Part shown: in pieces, positions 34,408 to 42,757 of the stretch | Layout of the letters: every line of letters starts with the position of its first letter | How positions within the stretch are numbered: position 1 is the first letter of the stretch | Source: Cellulomonas sp. SG140 | GTDB lineage: Bacteria; Actinomycetota; Actinomycetes; Actinomycetales; Cellulomonadaceae | Reading direction: 5' to 3' | Assembly: GCF_025770785.1 (NCBI RefSeq) | Contig: NZ_JANZLA010000001.1 | Coordinates: 310,001-374,000 of the forward strand | Length of the DNA stretch: 64,000 nucleotides | Notes under the pieces: model-generated | The model's input: only the letters and a program-made list of their open reading frames with translations | What the model was told of the DNA's origin: nothing | The model's database searches: none | Program-made: the position numbers and the translations under genes

Positions 34408-34793
34408 CAGGACGCCTTGGTGGTGGTGTGCACCGGCGGTGCGGCGACCGGCGCGGGGGCCGGGGCGGCGGGCCGCACCGGTGCCACCGGCCGCGCCGGC
34501 GCCTTGGTGGGCGCGGGGGCGGGGGCCGCGGCAGCTGCGGTGCGTGCGGCGGCCTGCTGGTCGAGGGTCGCCTGGAGCGCCACGATGCGCGCACGTGCGT
34601 CCTGGATCGCCGCGAGGGCAGCCGTGACCTGCGGGTCCACGGTCGCGGACGCCACGGGCGCCGGCGGCGAGGTCGGCACGGCGGCCGGCTCGTGGGAGGC
34701 CGCCCACGCGACGCCGCCGCCGAACCCACCCACGCCGAGCGGTACCAGGCCCAGGGCGGCCAGCCGCCGGGCCTGCCGGGCGCGGTCAGTCAT
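34407..34793 (-). CDS. Small exported Ala/Pro-rich protein with coiled-coil core
   Basis: A 128-residue protein: a basic N-terminus and one hydrophobic segment (residues about 10-32, anchor or signal), a short helical region around DPQVTAALAAIQDARARIVA, then a long Ala/Pro tail. No known domain. The helical core resembles that of the upstream neighbour. It overlaps apbE and its neighbour by a few bases and is clearly part of the operon. Function unknown; perhaps an outside scaffold or FMN carrier, although no ApbE target motif is evident. Confidence 0.6.
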   Translation of the reverse strand: MTDRARQARRLAALGLVPLGVGGFGGGVAWAASHEPAAVPTSPPAPVASATVDPQVTAALAAIQDARARIVALQATLDQQAAARTAAAAAPAPAPTKAPARPVAPVRPAAPAPAPVAAPPVHTTTKAS

Positions 34794-35178
34794 CGGACCC
34801 GGAGCCCTCGTGCTCGGGCGCCTCGTGGTCGCCGCTCTCCGCCGGCTCGTGCGTCACGGTCGGGGCGTGCTCGGGCGCCTCGACGACGGCGGGCGCAGGC
34901 GCGGGCGCCTCCTCGGTCGGCGCGGGCGCCGTCGTGGCGACCGCCGGGGTCGGCGCCGGCAGCGCCGCCACCGCGGACTGCAGCCCGGCCAGCTGGTCCT
35001 GCAGGTCGTGCGCCTCCTGCGTGAGCGCCACCACCTGGGGGTCGGCGCTCGGCTGTGCCACGGCGGACGGGGCCGCCTGCGGCGACCCGGTGGCGGCGTA
35101 GGCCGCGGTGAGCACACCGGCGCCGACGAGCGCGACGCCCGCCGTGCCGGCGAGAGCGGTGCGAGCGGTCCAGCGCAC
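34786..35178 (-). CDS. Small exported protein, first gene of the ApbE/ferric-reductase operon
   Basis: A 130-residue protein with an N-terminal signal or anchor helix (residues about 8-28), a helical core DPQVVALTQEAHDLQDQLAG, an Ala/Pro/Thr linker and an acidic, His-containing C-terminus (EHEGSGSDD). GTG start with a strong AAGGAGG. The DPQV-led core is shared with the downstream gene, pointing to duplication. The acidic His/Glu tail might bind metal; that is a guess. Confidence 0.6.
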   Translation of the reverse strand: MRWTARTALAGTAGVALVGAGVLTAAYAATGSPQAAPSAVAQPSADPQVVALTQEAHDLQDQLAGLQSAVAALPAPTPAVATTAPAPTEEAPAPAPAVVEAPEHAPTVTHEPAESGDHEAPEHEGSGSDD

Positions 35179-35250
35179 GAGGGTCCTCCTTCGTCCGACG
35201 GCCCCGGTGGCCTCGTCGAGGAGCAGCGTCGGCGCCGCGCGGTGAGGTGC

Positions 35251-35280
35251 GCGGCAACCGGCGGCTAAGACTCGGTTAAC
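35251..35280 (-). promoter_or_regulatory. Three 11-bp-spaced regulator boxes upstream of the electron-transfer operon
   Basis: Read on the minus strand, GTTAAC, CTTAGC and GTTGCC begin at exact 11-base intervals. The array overlaps the end of the histidine kinase gene and lies about 75-100 bases ahead of the start at 35178. A similar triple array sits upstream of the response regulator gene. The pattern suits an OmpR-family regulator. Confidence 0.55.
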
Positions 35281-36548
35281 TCCGCCGGGAGGATCAGGGC
35301 GAACCGGGCACCTCGCCCGTCGAGGCCCGGTCCGACCTCCAGCCGCCCGCCCGCGCGCTCGGCGGTGCGCCGCGCGACGTCGACCCCGAGACCCGTGGAC
35401 CCCGTCCCCGAGCGCCCACGCTGCGTGAGGGCGCCGTCGGCCAGGCCCGGACCGGCGTCGGCCACGGCGACGACGACGACGCCGGGCCCGCGGTGCACCG
35501 TCAGCGCCAGCGCGGTCCCGGCGGGCGTGTGCCGCAGCACGTTGTCCACCAGCACGTCGAGCGCGGCGCCGAGCTCGCCCGGGTCCACCCCGACCGTGCT
35601 CGGGCCGGGCGGCAGGTCGACCGTCAGAGGACGCCCCTGGTGGACCGCCAGCACCCGCCAGAACGTCGCCCTGCCTTGGACCACCTCCGCGGCGTCGCAG
35701 GTCGCGGGGACACGCGGGTCGTGCGTGCGCGCCGCGTGGATGACGGTGTCCACCGCCGCGACCAGACCGTCGACGTGCGTGCCCACCCGTGCCCGCTCGG
35801 CGGGGTCGGCGAGCAGGTCGACGTCCAGGCGGAGCGCGGTGATGGGCGTGCGCAACCGGTGCGAGAGGTCGGCGACCAGCTCCCGCTCGTCGGCGAGGAG
35901 ACCGGCGACGCGGTCGCCCAGTCCGTTGAGCACCGCACCCACCGACTGGATCTCGGCGGGCCCGCTGGGTACCACCCGGGCGGCCAGGTCCCCGGAGCCG
36001 AGACGCTCGGCGACGTCCGCCAGGTCCCGCACCGAGCGCGACAGCCGCGCGGCGATCCGGTCGCCGGCGAAGGCCGTGACGGCCAGCAGCGCCAGGCCGA
36101 CCAGCGCGAGCACGCTCCAGGCGCGCAGCACGCCTGCGGTGAGCAGGGCGTCCGGCACGAAGGTGCGCACCACCGCGGTCCCGGCCGATCCGCCGACCGG
36201 CAGCAGCACCTCGACGCCGCCGTCGGTGCGGGCGGTCAGCGCGCGGCCGAGCCCGGCGAGGTCGACGGCCGCGCTCCGGGACGCCGGCGCACCGGCGACG
36301 CTGCCGTCGGGCAGGAACACGCTGGTGCGCCGGGCGCCCGCGTTGACCGCGAGCAGGGTCGCCTGCAGGCGGGCCGGGTCCTGCGCGACCACCCCCGCGA
36401 ACATCGCGACCTGCTGCGCGTCCTGACGCGCGCCGGCCAGCGCTCGCTCGGCGGCGAGCGAGCGCGCCAGCAGCCCGAGCGGCACCAGGAAGGCGACCAG
36501 CATGACGGACGTCATCGCCAGGCCGTACCGCACCAGGAGGCCTCTCAC
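35265..36548 (-). CDS. Sensor histidine kinase (two-TM, HAMP)
   Basis: A 427-residue kinase. TM1 covers residues about 9-30 and TM2 about 143-163, with an outside sensor domain of about 110 residues between. HAMP follows, then HisKA with His230 (ADLSHRLRTPITAL) and a HATPase domain with GTGSTGLGVDVARR. It begins at a GTG overlapping the stop of the response regulator. Its position directly upstream of the ApbE/ferric-reductase operon suggests that it monitors an envelope or redox signal relevant to that operon. Confidence 0.88.
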   Translation of the reverse strand: MRGLLVRYGLAMTSVMLVAFLVPLGLLARSLAAERALAGARQDAQQVAMFAGVVAQDPARLQATLLAVNAGARRTSVFLPDGSVAGAPASRSAAVDLAGLGRALTARTDGGVEVLLPVGGSAGTAVVRTFVPDALLTAGVLRAWSVLALVGLALLAVTAFAGDRIAARLSRSVRDLADVAERLGSGDLAARVVPSGPAEIQSVGAVLNGLGDRVAGLLADERELVADLSHRLRTPITALRLDVDLLADPAERARVGTHVDGLVAAVDTVIHAARTHDPRVPATCDAAEVVQGRATFWRVLAVHQGRPLTVDLPPGPSTVGVDPGELGAALDVLVDNVLRHTPAGTALALTVHRGPGVVVVAVADAGPGLADGALTQRGRSGTGSTGLGVDVARRTAERAGGRLEVGPGLDGRGARFALILPAELTES

Positions 36549-37225
36549 GACGGCGGCACCAGCTTGACGCCCACCCCGCGCACCCGGTGCAGGTACACCG
36601 GCTCCTCCGCGGTCTCCCCGAGCTTGCGCCGCAGCCAGTGCAGGTGGACGTCCACGGTCTTGTCCGCCCCGCCGTAGGGCTGGTTCCACACCTTGGCCAG
36701 GAGCTCGCGCTTGGCCACCACCTCGCCGCTGCGCTCGGCGAGGTACGCGAGCAGGTCGAACTCCTTGGGGCTCAGCTCGAGCGGGGTGCCGTCGAGGGTC
36801 GCCGTCCGGGCGCGCACGTCGACCGCCAGCCCGCCCACCACCAGCGGACCCGCCGGACGGCCGTGGTCCGACCGGCGCAGCACGGCCCGGATGCGCGCCT
36901 CGAGCTGGTCCGCGGCGAACGGCTTGACGAGGTAGTCGTCGGCGCCGGCGTCGAGCACGGACACGATCCCGGCTCCGTCGTCCCGCGCGCTGATCACGAT
37001 CACCGGGACGTCGGAGACCGCCCGGATCATCGCCAGCAGGGCGGCACCGTCCAGGTCCGGCAGGCCCAGGTCCAGCAGCACCACGTCCGGCGGGTGGTCC
37101 ACCAGGCTCTGCAGGCCCTCCAGGGCGTTCGGCGCGGTCATCGTCGAGTGCGCGCGCGCCGACAGGGACCGCACCAGTGCCGTCCGGATCGTCGCGTCGT
37201 CCTCGATGATGAGCACGTCCGCCAC
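36545..37225 (-). CDS. OmpR-family response regulator
   Basis: A 226-residue regulator with phospho-acceptor Asp52 in VLLDLGLPDLDG, the LVKPF lysine and a winged helix (KTVDVHLHWLRRKLG). The GTG at 37225 begins VADVLIIEDD. It is co-transcribed with the kinase. Matching box arrays upstream of this gene and upstream of 35178 suggest autoregulation and control of the electron-transfer operon. Confidence 0.9.
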   Translation of the reverse strand: MADVLIIEDDATIRTALVRSLSARAHSTMTAPNALEGLQSLVDHPPDVVLLDLGLPDLDGAALLAMIRAVSDVPVIVISARDDGAGIVSVLDAGADDYLVKPFAADQLEARIRAVLRRSDHGRPAGPLVVGGLAVDVRARTATLDGTPLELSPKEFDLLAYLAERSGEVVAKRELLAKVWNQPYGGADKTVDVHLHWLRRKLGETAEEPVYLHRVRGVGVKLVPPS

Positions 37226-37286
37226 ACCCCGGAACCTAGGCCATCGGCGGCCGGGCACCGCCGCCCGACGCCGCCGCTGCGCGGAT

Positions 37287-37314
37287 CTTGCGCCCTCCTT
37301 AACGTTCCCTTGGC
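37287..37314. promoter_or_regulatory. Three CTT boxes at 11-bp spacing in the divergent promoter
   Basis: CTTGCG (37287), CTTAAC (37298) and CTTGGC (37309) start exactly 11 bases apart, facing the gene at 37338 and about 62 bases upstream of the response regulator start. The consensus, (C/G)TT(A/G)NC, is the same as in the array at 35251-35280. Confidence 0.6.
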
Positions 37315-37337
37315 CCGCGCGTGGGCCACCATGGACC

Positions 37338-37991
37338 GTGCCCCGCAGCAGCTCCGGGACCGGACGGCGTCCGGGTCCGCCGACGCCCCCGCACGCCTCC
37401 GGGCGCTCCGCGGCGCGGCGCATCGGCGCGCTCGCCGCGTCCGGGTGGCTGCTGGGCGTCGCGGTGACCGGGGTGATCGCCAGCCGTGCGGTCGCCGTGC
37501 TGGACACCGAGACCTCCCGGAGCGGCGTGCTGTCCCGCACCGAGGTGGACAGGGCCCTCGTGGCCGCCCGCGCCGCCGCGAGCGCGGCCGCCACCAGGCC
37601 CGCACCGACCGGCACCCCGACCGCCTCGCCACCGGTGGCCACCCCGGCCGCCGCACCCGAGGCCACACCCCCCACCGAACGGCCGCTCCCCCCGCCGCCG
37701 GCGTCCGCGCCGCCGCGGACGCCGGTCGCCGTGGCGCGGACGTGGACCGTGCCGGGCGGCACCGTCGCCGCCTCGTGCACCGGGGCTGCGATCTCGCTGC
37801 TCTACGCGACACCGCTCGACGGGTGGACCGTCGAGGTGGGCGCCGCCGGCCCGGACCACCTCGAGGTCGAGCTGCGGCAGTCCGGCGCGGAGACCAAGGT
37901 GACGGCGGTGTGCGGCGGCGGGGTGCCCCAGCAGACGGTCACCCAGGGCACCCCGGACGGGGCGGACGACCACTCCTCGTCCGACGGCTGA
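37338..37991 (+). CDS. Membrane-anchored Pro/Ala-rich protein of unknown function
   Basis: A 217-residue protein: basic N-terminus, one membrane helix (residues about 35-55), a long Pro/Thr/Ala linker, and a C-terminal domain of about 80 residues with two cysteines (AASCTGAA and TAVCGGG) that could form a disulfide outside the cell. GTG start chosen because the frame upstream has no ribosome-binding site and crosses the regulator boxes. It diverges from the two-component genes and is probably a regulon member. I recognise no family. Confidence 0.55.
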   Translation: MPRSSSGTGRRPGPPTPPHASGRSAARRIGALAASGWLLGVAVTGVIASRAVAVLDTETSRSGVLSRTEVDRALVAARAAASAAATRPAPTGTPTASPPVATPAAAPEATPPTERPLPPPPASAPPRTPVAVARTWTVPGGTVAASCTGAAISLLYATPLDGWTVEVGAAGPDHLEVELRQSGAETKVTAVCGGGVPQQTVTQGTPDGADDHSSSDG

Positions 37992-38051
37992 GGCCTGCTC
38001 CGCCGACGGCCGAGCCGTGCACCGCCGGAGGGGCGAGCAGCCCCGCGCCCG

Positions 38052-39665
38052 TCAGACGGTGAAGGCGGCGACGCGGGTGCGCAGGTCGGCCGAGAGGCGG
38101 GCCAGCTCGGCGACGGAGTCGCCCATCTGCCCCAGCACCTGGGAGGACGTGGACGCCGCGGAAGCGACCGAGGTGATGTTCTGGGCGATCTCCCCCGACC
38201 CCGTCGCAGCCTCCGTCACCCCCCGGGACATCTCGTTGGTCGTCGCGGTCTGCTCCTCCACCGCCGAGGCGATCGTCATCTGGTGATCGTTGATCGCCGC
38301 CACGATCGACCCGATCTGCCCGATCGAGGACACCGCCCCCGCCGTGTCCGCCTGGATCGTCTCCACCCGACGCGCGATGTCCTCCGTCGCCTTCGCCGTC
38401 TCCCGCGCCAGGTCCTTGACCTCCCCGGCCACCACCGCGAACCCCTTGCCCGCCTCCCCCGCCCGCGCCGCCTCGATCGTCGCGTTCAACGCCAACAAGT
38501 TCGTCTGCTCCGCGATGGACGTGATCAGCTTGACCACGTTGCCGATCTCCGCACTGGACTCCCCCAGCCGGCCCACCGACTCGTTCGCCGCCGCCGCCAC
38601 CCCCGTCGCCTGCGAGGCGACCTTCGCCGCCTCCGTCGCCGACTGCGCGATCTCCCGGATGCTCGCCCCCATCTGCTCCGCACCCGCCGCCACCGCCTGC
38701 ACGTTGCGCGACACCTGCTCCGCCGCCGCGGCCACCACGCCGGCCTGCACGGACGTCTCCTCCGACCCCGACGCCACCTGACCCGACGCCGCCGACAGCT
38801 CCTCCGCCGCCGCCGCCACCGCCGCCGCCGTCTCGGCCACCACGCTCAACGTCCCCCGCAACGACCCCTGCGCCGAGGTCAACGCCGCCGCCATCCGACC
38901 CACCTCGTCCCGCGAGTCCAGGTGCAGCTCCTTGGTCAGGTCACCGGCCGCCATCGCCTCCAGACCCGCCTTCACCGCATTCACCTTCGCCAGCACCCCA
39001 CGCAGGACCGCCATCCCCAGGACGATCGCCAGCACGGAGGCCACACCCAGGACGATCCACATGATCCGGATCGCCGACGCCGCCTGCGCGGCCCCCGTGT
39101 CGTGCAGAGACTTGGCGAGCTTCGCCAGAGCAGCCGCCTCCGACGTGACGGCCGTGTTCGCGGCGGTGGCCTGGTCCCGCAGCCCGCCCACCGTGTAGGC
39201 GAGCGCGCCGGCGCGGTCACCGGTGGTCATCAGGTCGAACATCTTCTGGGAGTCGACCTGGTACGCGGCCATCTCCGTCTCCATGGCCTTGGCGCTCTGG
39301 GGGCTCGACGCCATCGGCTCGTACTTGGTCAGCAGCGCCTGCGTGTCCTTGAACCGGCCCTGCAGCTCGGCGATCATCCCAGTCAGATCGGCACCGCTCA
39401 GGGCGGGCACCTCCGCGTTGCGGACCCGGTCCCCGGCGAACTGCTGCTGGATGTCGACGATCGCCGTCAACGGCACCGTCGTCCTGTCGTACAGCCGCCC
39501 GGACTCCGAGCTCAGGGAGTCCATCCGCTGCACCGACAACCCCGTCAGCCCGGCGGCGACCAGGACGAGCAGGGCGAGGCACAGCCCGATCTTCAGGGCG
39601 ATCGACGAGTCGGCGGTCAGCCGCTTCAGCAGCGAGCGGGGCGCCGGAGGCACGACGGTGGACAT
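38052..39665 (-). CDS. Methyl-accepting chemotaxis protein
   Basis: A 537-residue receptor: N-terminal TM helix (about 22-45), a four-helix-bundle type outside sensor (about 46-195), second TM (about 203-225), HAMP, and a long signalling coiled coil. The hairpin tip is the highly conserved [19 protein letters not shown] followed by [15 protein letters not shown]. It indicates flagellar motility in this organism. The ligand is unknown. No che or fla genes are within the window. Confidence 0.94.
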   Translation of the reverse strand: MSTVVPPAPRSLLKRLTADSSIALKIGLCLALLVLVAAGLTGLSVQRMDSLSSESGRLYDRTTVPLTAIVDIQQQFAGDRVRNAEVPALSGADLTGMIAELQGRFKDTQALLTKYEPMASSPQSAKAMETEMAAYQVDSQKMFDLMTTGDRAGALAYTVGGLRDQATAANTAVTSEAAALAKLAKSLHDTGAAQAASAIRIMWIVLGVASVLAIVLGMAVLRGVLAKVNAVKAGLEAMAAGDLTKELHLDSRDEVGRMAAALTSAQGSLRGTLSVVAETAAAVAAAAEELSAASGQVASGSEETSVQAGVVAAAAEQVSRNVQAVAAGAEQMGASIREIAQSATEAAKVASQATGVAAAANESVGRLGESSAEIGNVVKLITSIAEQTNLLALNATIEAARAGEAGKGFAVVAGEVKDLARETAKATEDIARRVETIQADTAGAVSSIGQIGSIVAAINDHQMTIASAVEEQTATTNEMSRGVTEAATGSGEIAQNITSVASAASTSSQVLGQMGDSVAELARLSADLRTRVAAFTV

Positions 39666-39709
39666 GGCGAGCTCCCTTCGGGCGGCGGACCTTCCGACAC
39701 TTGGTCCAC

Positions 39710-39736
39710 CGATCGGCGGATACCGGCCCTGGTATA
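39710..39736 (-). promoter_or_regulatory. Possible sigma-28 (FliA) promoter for the chemoreceptor
   Basis: Read on the minus strand, TATA is followed after exactly 15 bases by GCCGATCG, close to the flagellar sigma consensus TAAA-N15-GCCGATAA. It lies 45-70 bases upstream of the receptor ATG. The remaining gap down to the modC end at 39814 shows nothing else clear. Confidence 0.4.
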
Positions 39737-39813
39737 GGGGTAGTCGGTGTGATCTTGGACATGTGCCCAGGTAGCACCGGGTGAAGTTGGACGCGCCCCC
39801 GGAGCGGGACGGC

Positions 39814-40470
39814 TCAGGCCGTCGCAGCGACCCGTCCTGCGACCATCGGCACCACCCGGTCCGCGAGCGCGCGTGCGTCCGCCGGCTCGTGGGTCACCAG
39901 CACCACCGGACGCTCACCGTCCAACGCGTGCCGGCGGACCACCTCCTGCAGCAGCGGCCGCGCGGCCTCGTCCAGAGCCGCGAACGGCTCGTCCAGCAGC
40001 AGCACGTCCGGTTCGGCGGCCAGTGTGCGAGCGAGCGCAACGGCCTGCGCCTGCCCACCGGACAGCCGGGCCGCGCTCCGGCCGGCGTGGGGCAGCATGC
40101 CGACCTGGTCGAGCCACTGCCGCGCCTGCTCCTGGGCCTGCGGACGCGGCACGCCCTGGGCGCGCAGCCCGAAGGCGACGTTCTCGAGCACCGACAGGTG
40201 CGGGAACACGCGGTGGTGCTGGAACACCAGGCCGCAGCGGCGCAGCTCGGTGGGCACGTGCACGCGGTGGGCCACGTCGTCCAGCACGTGCGACCCCAGC
40301 ACGACGCGCCCGTCGTCGAGCCCGACCAGCCCGGCGACGGCCTGCAGGAACGTCGACTTGCCCGCGCCGTTGGGACCGACCAGCGCGACCGTCTCCCCCG
40401 GCTGCACGGTCAGCGCCACCTCGAGCGTGAACGCCGGCCGGCGCACCACCACGCGCGCGTCCAGCCTCAT
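39814..40470 (-). CDS. modC: Molybdate ABC transporter ATP-binding protein ModC
   Basis: A 218-residue ABC ATPase with Walker [10 protein letters not shown], signature [13 protein letters not shown], Walker [13 protein letters not shown] and the switch His in VLVTHEPAD. It lacks the C-terminal TOBE/mop domain present in longer ModC. Its identity rests on the modB and modA genes upstream in the same operon. It energises molybdate import, which supplies the cofactor of nitrate reductase. Confidence 0.88.
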   Translation of the reverse strand: MRLDARVVVRRPAFTLEVALTVQPGETVALVGPNGAGKSTFLQAVAGLVGLDDGRVVLGSHVLDDVAHRVHVPTELRRCGLVFQHHRVFPHLSVLENVAFGLRAQGVPRPQAQEQARQWLDQVGMLPHAGRSAARLSGGQAQAVALARTLAAEPDVLLLDEPFAALDEAARPLLQEVVRRHALDGERPVVLVTHEPADARALADRVVPMVAGRVAATA

Positions 40471-41291
40471 GAAGGACCGCCCGTCAGCGCCGAGAGCCAT
40501 CGCGTGCGCAGGCCGATCAGCACGGCGAGCGAGACGCCGATCAGCACCAGCGACAGGGCGACGGCCTGCGCGGGGTCCTGCTCCATCGCCAGGTAGATCG
40601 CCAGCGGCATGGTGCGCGTGGTGCCCGGGTAGTTGCCGGCGAAGGTGATGGTGGCCCCGAACTCGCCGAGCGCGCGGGCGAAGCACAGCACCGCCCCCGC
40701 CAGCACGCCGGGCGCCACCAGCGGCAGCGTGATCCGCCGGAACGTGTACCAGCGGGTCGCGCCGAGCGTCGCGGCCGCCTGCTCGTACTGCTCGTCCGCG
40801 CTGCGCAGGGCGCCGTCCACCGCCAGGACCAGGAACGGCAGCGCGACGAACGCCTCGGCGATCACCACCGCCGTGGACGTGAACGGCACGGTGATCCCGA
40901 ACCAGGTGTCCAGGTGCCGTCCCAGCAGGCCACGGCGGCCCAGCAACGTCAGCAGCGCCACGCCGCCGACCACCGGCGGCAGCACCAGCGGCATCGTGGT
41001 CACCGCACGCAGCAGTCCGCGGCCCGGCAGCGCGGTGCGGGCGAGCACCCAGGCGAGCGGCACGCCGAGCAGCAGGCACAGCACCGTGGCGGCCGTCGCG
41101 GTGCGCAACGACAGCCACAGCGCCTGCAGCACCGGGCCGGACGCGATCAGGCCGCCGAGCCGGCTCCACGGGGCGGTGACCAGCAGGGCGACGAAGGGTC
41201 CGACGAGGAACAGCACGCCGACGGCGGCGAGCACCAGCAGCAGCACGGGCGGACGGCTGCGTCGGCGAGGTCGGACGCGCCCCACCACCAC
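40467..41291 (-). CDS. modB: Molybdate ABC transporter permease ModB
   Basis: A 274-residue permease with about six membrane helices and the EAA loop AAATLGATRWYTFRRITLPL followed by ALGEFGATITFAGN, typical of ModB. Three consecutive GTG codons (41291, 41288, 41285) follow a GAGGGG site; the first is used. The stop overlaps modC. Confidence 0.92.
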   Translation of the reverse strand: MVVGRVRPRRRSRPPVLLLVLAAVGVLFLVGPFVALLVTAPWSRLGGLIASGPVLQALWLSLRTATAATVLCLLLGVPLAWVLARTALPGRGLLRAVTTMPLVLPPVVGGVALLTLLGRRGLLGRHLDTWFGITVPFTSTAVVIAEAFVALPFLVLAVDGALRSADEQYEQAAATLGATRWYTFRRITLPLVAPGVLAGAVLCFARALGEFGATITFAGNYPGTTRTMPLAIYLAMEQDPAQAVALSLVLIGVSLAVLIGLRTRWLSALTGGPS

Positions 41292-41346
41292 AGGTCCCCT
41301 CTCTCTGACGGTGCCCGGCCGGCGGCGCCGACCTGCCCGAACTCTC

Positions 41347-42219
41347 TCAGGCCGCGTCGAACCCCGCGTCGGTGAGCACCTTCTGGCCCTGGGCGGACAG
41401 CACCAGGTCGACGAACGCCTGGGCCGCGGCATGGTTGCGGGCCCCGGCGACGGTGGCGATCGGGTAGTCGTTGCGGGCGGTGGACGCCTGCGGGAAGTCG
41501 ATGCCCTGCACCTTGTCGCCCGCGGACCGCACGTCGGTCCGGTACACCAGCGCCGCGTCGACCTCGCCGAGGATCGCCTTGGTCAGCGTCGCGGTGACGT
41601 CCTTCTCGTAGGTGTCCGGCGCCGGGGTGATGCCCGCTGCGGCGAACGCGGTCGCGGCGGCCGACCCGCACGGCACCTCGACGGCGCAGAGCGCGATCTT
41701 CAGCTGCGGCTTGGCGAAGTCCGCGAGCCCCGTCACGTGACCGGGGTTGCCGGCCGGCACGACGATCTCCAGCGAGTTGTGCGCGAAGGTGACGGGCCGG
41801 TCGGTGACGGTCGAGGCCGCCTTCATCGTCGCGGGGTTGGCGGAGGCGAAGACGTCGGCCGGGGCACCCTGCTCCAGCTGCTGCGCCAACGTCGACGACG
41901 CGCCGAAGCTGAAGGTGATGTGCAGACCGGGGTTCTCCGCCATCAGCCGGTCCCCCAGCGCGGTGAAGGTCTGCTGCAGCGAGGCGGCCGCGAACACCAC
42001 CAGCTGACCGGTCAGCGGGGCCCGGCTGGACGCCGACCTGGTCGGCGTCGTCGACGAGGTGCTGCCGGCCGCTCCGGCGCCCGGACCGGCGGCGCAGGCC
42101 GTCAGCAGCAGCCCGACCGCGGTGGCCACCGGAACGGCACGGCCGGCACGGACCGCGCCGCGCCGCGAGCCGGCTGCGGCCGTCGTGCCGCGTCCCGTCG
42201 TCCCTCGTCGTGCGCTCAT
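41347..42219 (-). CDS. modA: Molybdate-binding lipoprotein ModA
   Basis: A 290-residue periplasmic-binding-type protein. The N-terminal lipobox LLTAC (around residue 42) marks it as a lipoprotein. FAAASLQQTF, FSFGASSTLAQQLEQGAPADVFASA and the conserved Tyr in VYRTDV are ModA hallmarks. It captures molybdate for ModBC. The ATG overlaps the stop of the upstream ferredoxin gene. Confidence 0.94.
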   Translation of the reverse strand: MSARRGTTGRGTTAAAGSRRGAVRAGRAVPVATAVGLLLTACAAGPGAGAAGSTSSTTPTRSASSRAPLTGQLVVFAAASLQQTFTALGDRLMAENPGLHITFSFGASSTLAQQLEQGAPADVFASANPATMKAASTVTDRPVTFAHNSLEIVVPAGNPGHVTGLADFAKPQLKIALCAVEVPCGSAAATAFAAAGITPAPDTYEKDVTATLTKAILGEVDAALVYRTDVRSAGDKVQGIDFPQASTARNDYPIATVAGARNHAAAQAFVDLVLSAQGQKVLTDAGFDAA

Positions 42220-42560
42220 GCCCGCCGCCTCTCGAAACCCGCAACCAGCGGGGTGTCCACCCCGGTCGGACCCGTCCGCGACGCGCCGCCCGGCGACCCG
42301 AGCGGCTGCGCCCGCCCAGGCAGAGTCTCGGCGAAGAACCGCGAGTTGTCGTCCTGGTACTGCTGCCAGTCGGCGGGCAGGTCGTCCTCGTAGTAGATCG
42401 CGAGCACGGGGCAGACGGGTTCGCAGGCGCCGCAGTCCACGCACTCGTCCGGGTGGATGTACAGCGACCGGCCCCCTTCGTAGATGCAGTCGACGGGGCA
42501 CTCCGCGACGCACGCGCGGTCCTTCACGTCGATGCACGGCTCGGCGATCACGTAGACCAT
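42216..42560 (-). CDS. fdxA: Seven-iron ferredoxin (FdxA type)
   Basis: A 114-residue ferredoxin beginning MVYVIAEPCIDVKDRACVAE. The first cluster motif (C-x7-C-x3-CP) suits [3Fe-4S], and the second, CVDCGACEPVCP, suits [4Fe-4S], as in actinobacterial FdxA. It is the first gene of the modABC operon, divergent from narK. It may supply electrons to a nitrogen-oxide enzyme or to cofactor synthesis. That link is inferred from position. Confidence 0.9.
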   Translation of the reverse strand: MVYVIAEPCIDVKDRACVAECPVDCIYEGGRSLYIHPDECVDCGACEPVCPVLAIYYEDDLPADWQQYQDDNSRFFAETLPGRAQPLGSPGGASRTGPTGVDTPLVAGFERRRA

Positions 42561-42708
42561 GTCTCTCCCACTGGCTCTGCGACGGGCTGGACGGAGCGCG
42601 CGTGCGACGGACGACGAGGTCCGAAGCGACGGGCGCACGGTCGGTCGGCGCCGCGACACGCCGGACGTGGCGCGACGACCTCCGGACACGATATTTTCAC
42701 AGCCACAC

Positions 42709-42720
42709 CCGTAGTAAGTT
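42709..42720 (+). promoter_or_regulatory. Shared 12-base element upstream of narK
   Basis: CCGTAGTAAGTT lies 37 bases before the narK start. The identical 12 bases occur once more, at 56047-56058, in front of moeB and the nirK operon. In DNA of this GC content such a match is unlikely by chance between two functionally linked promoters. The 197-base gap also holds an AT-rich ATATTTTCACAG, perhaps part of a further regulator site. Confidence 0.6.
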
Positions 42721-42757
42721 CCCCCCGCACAGATCGTGGCGGATCGAGGAGGATCAC

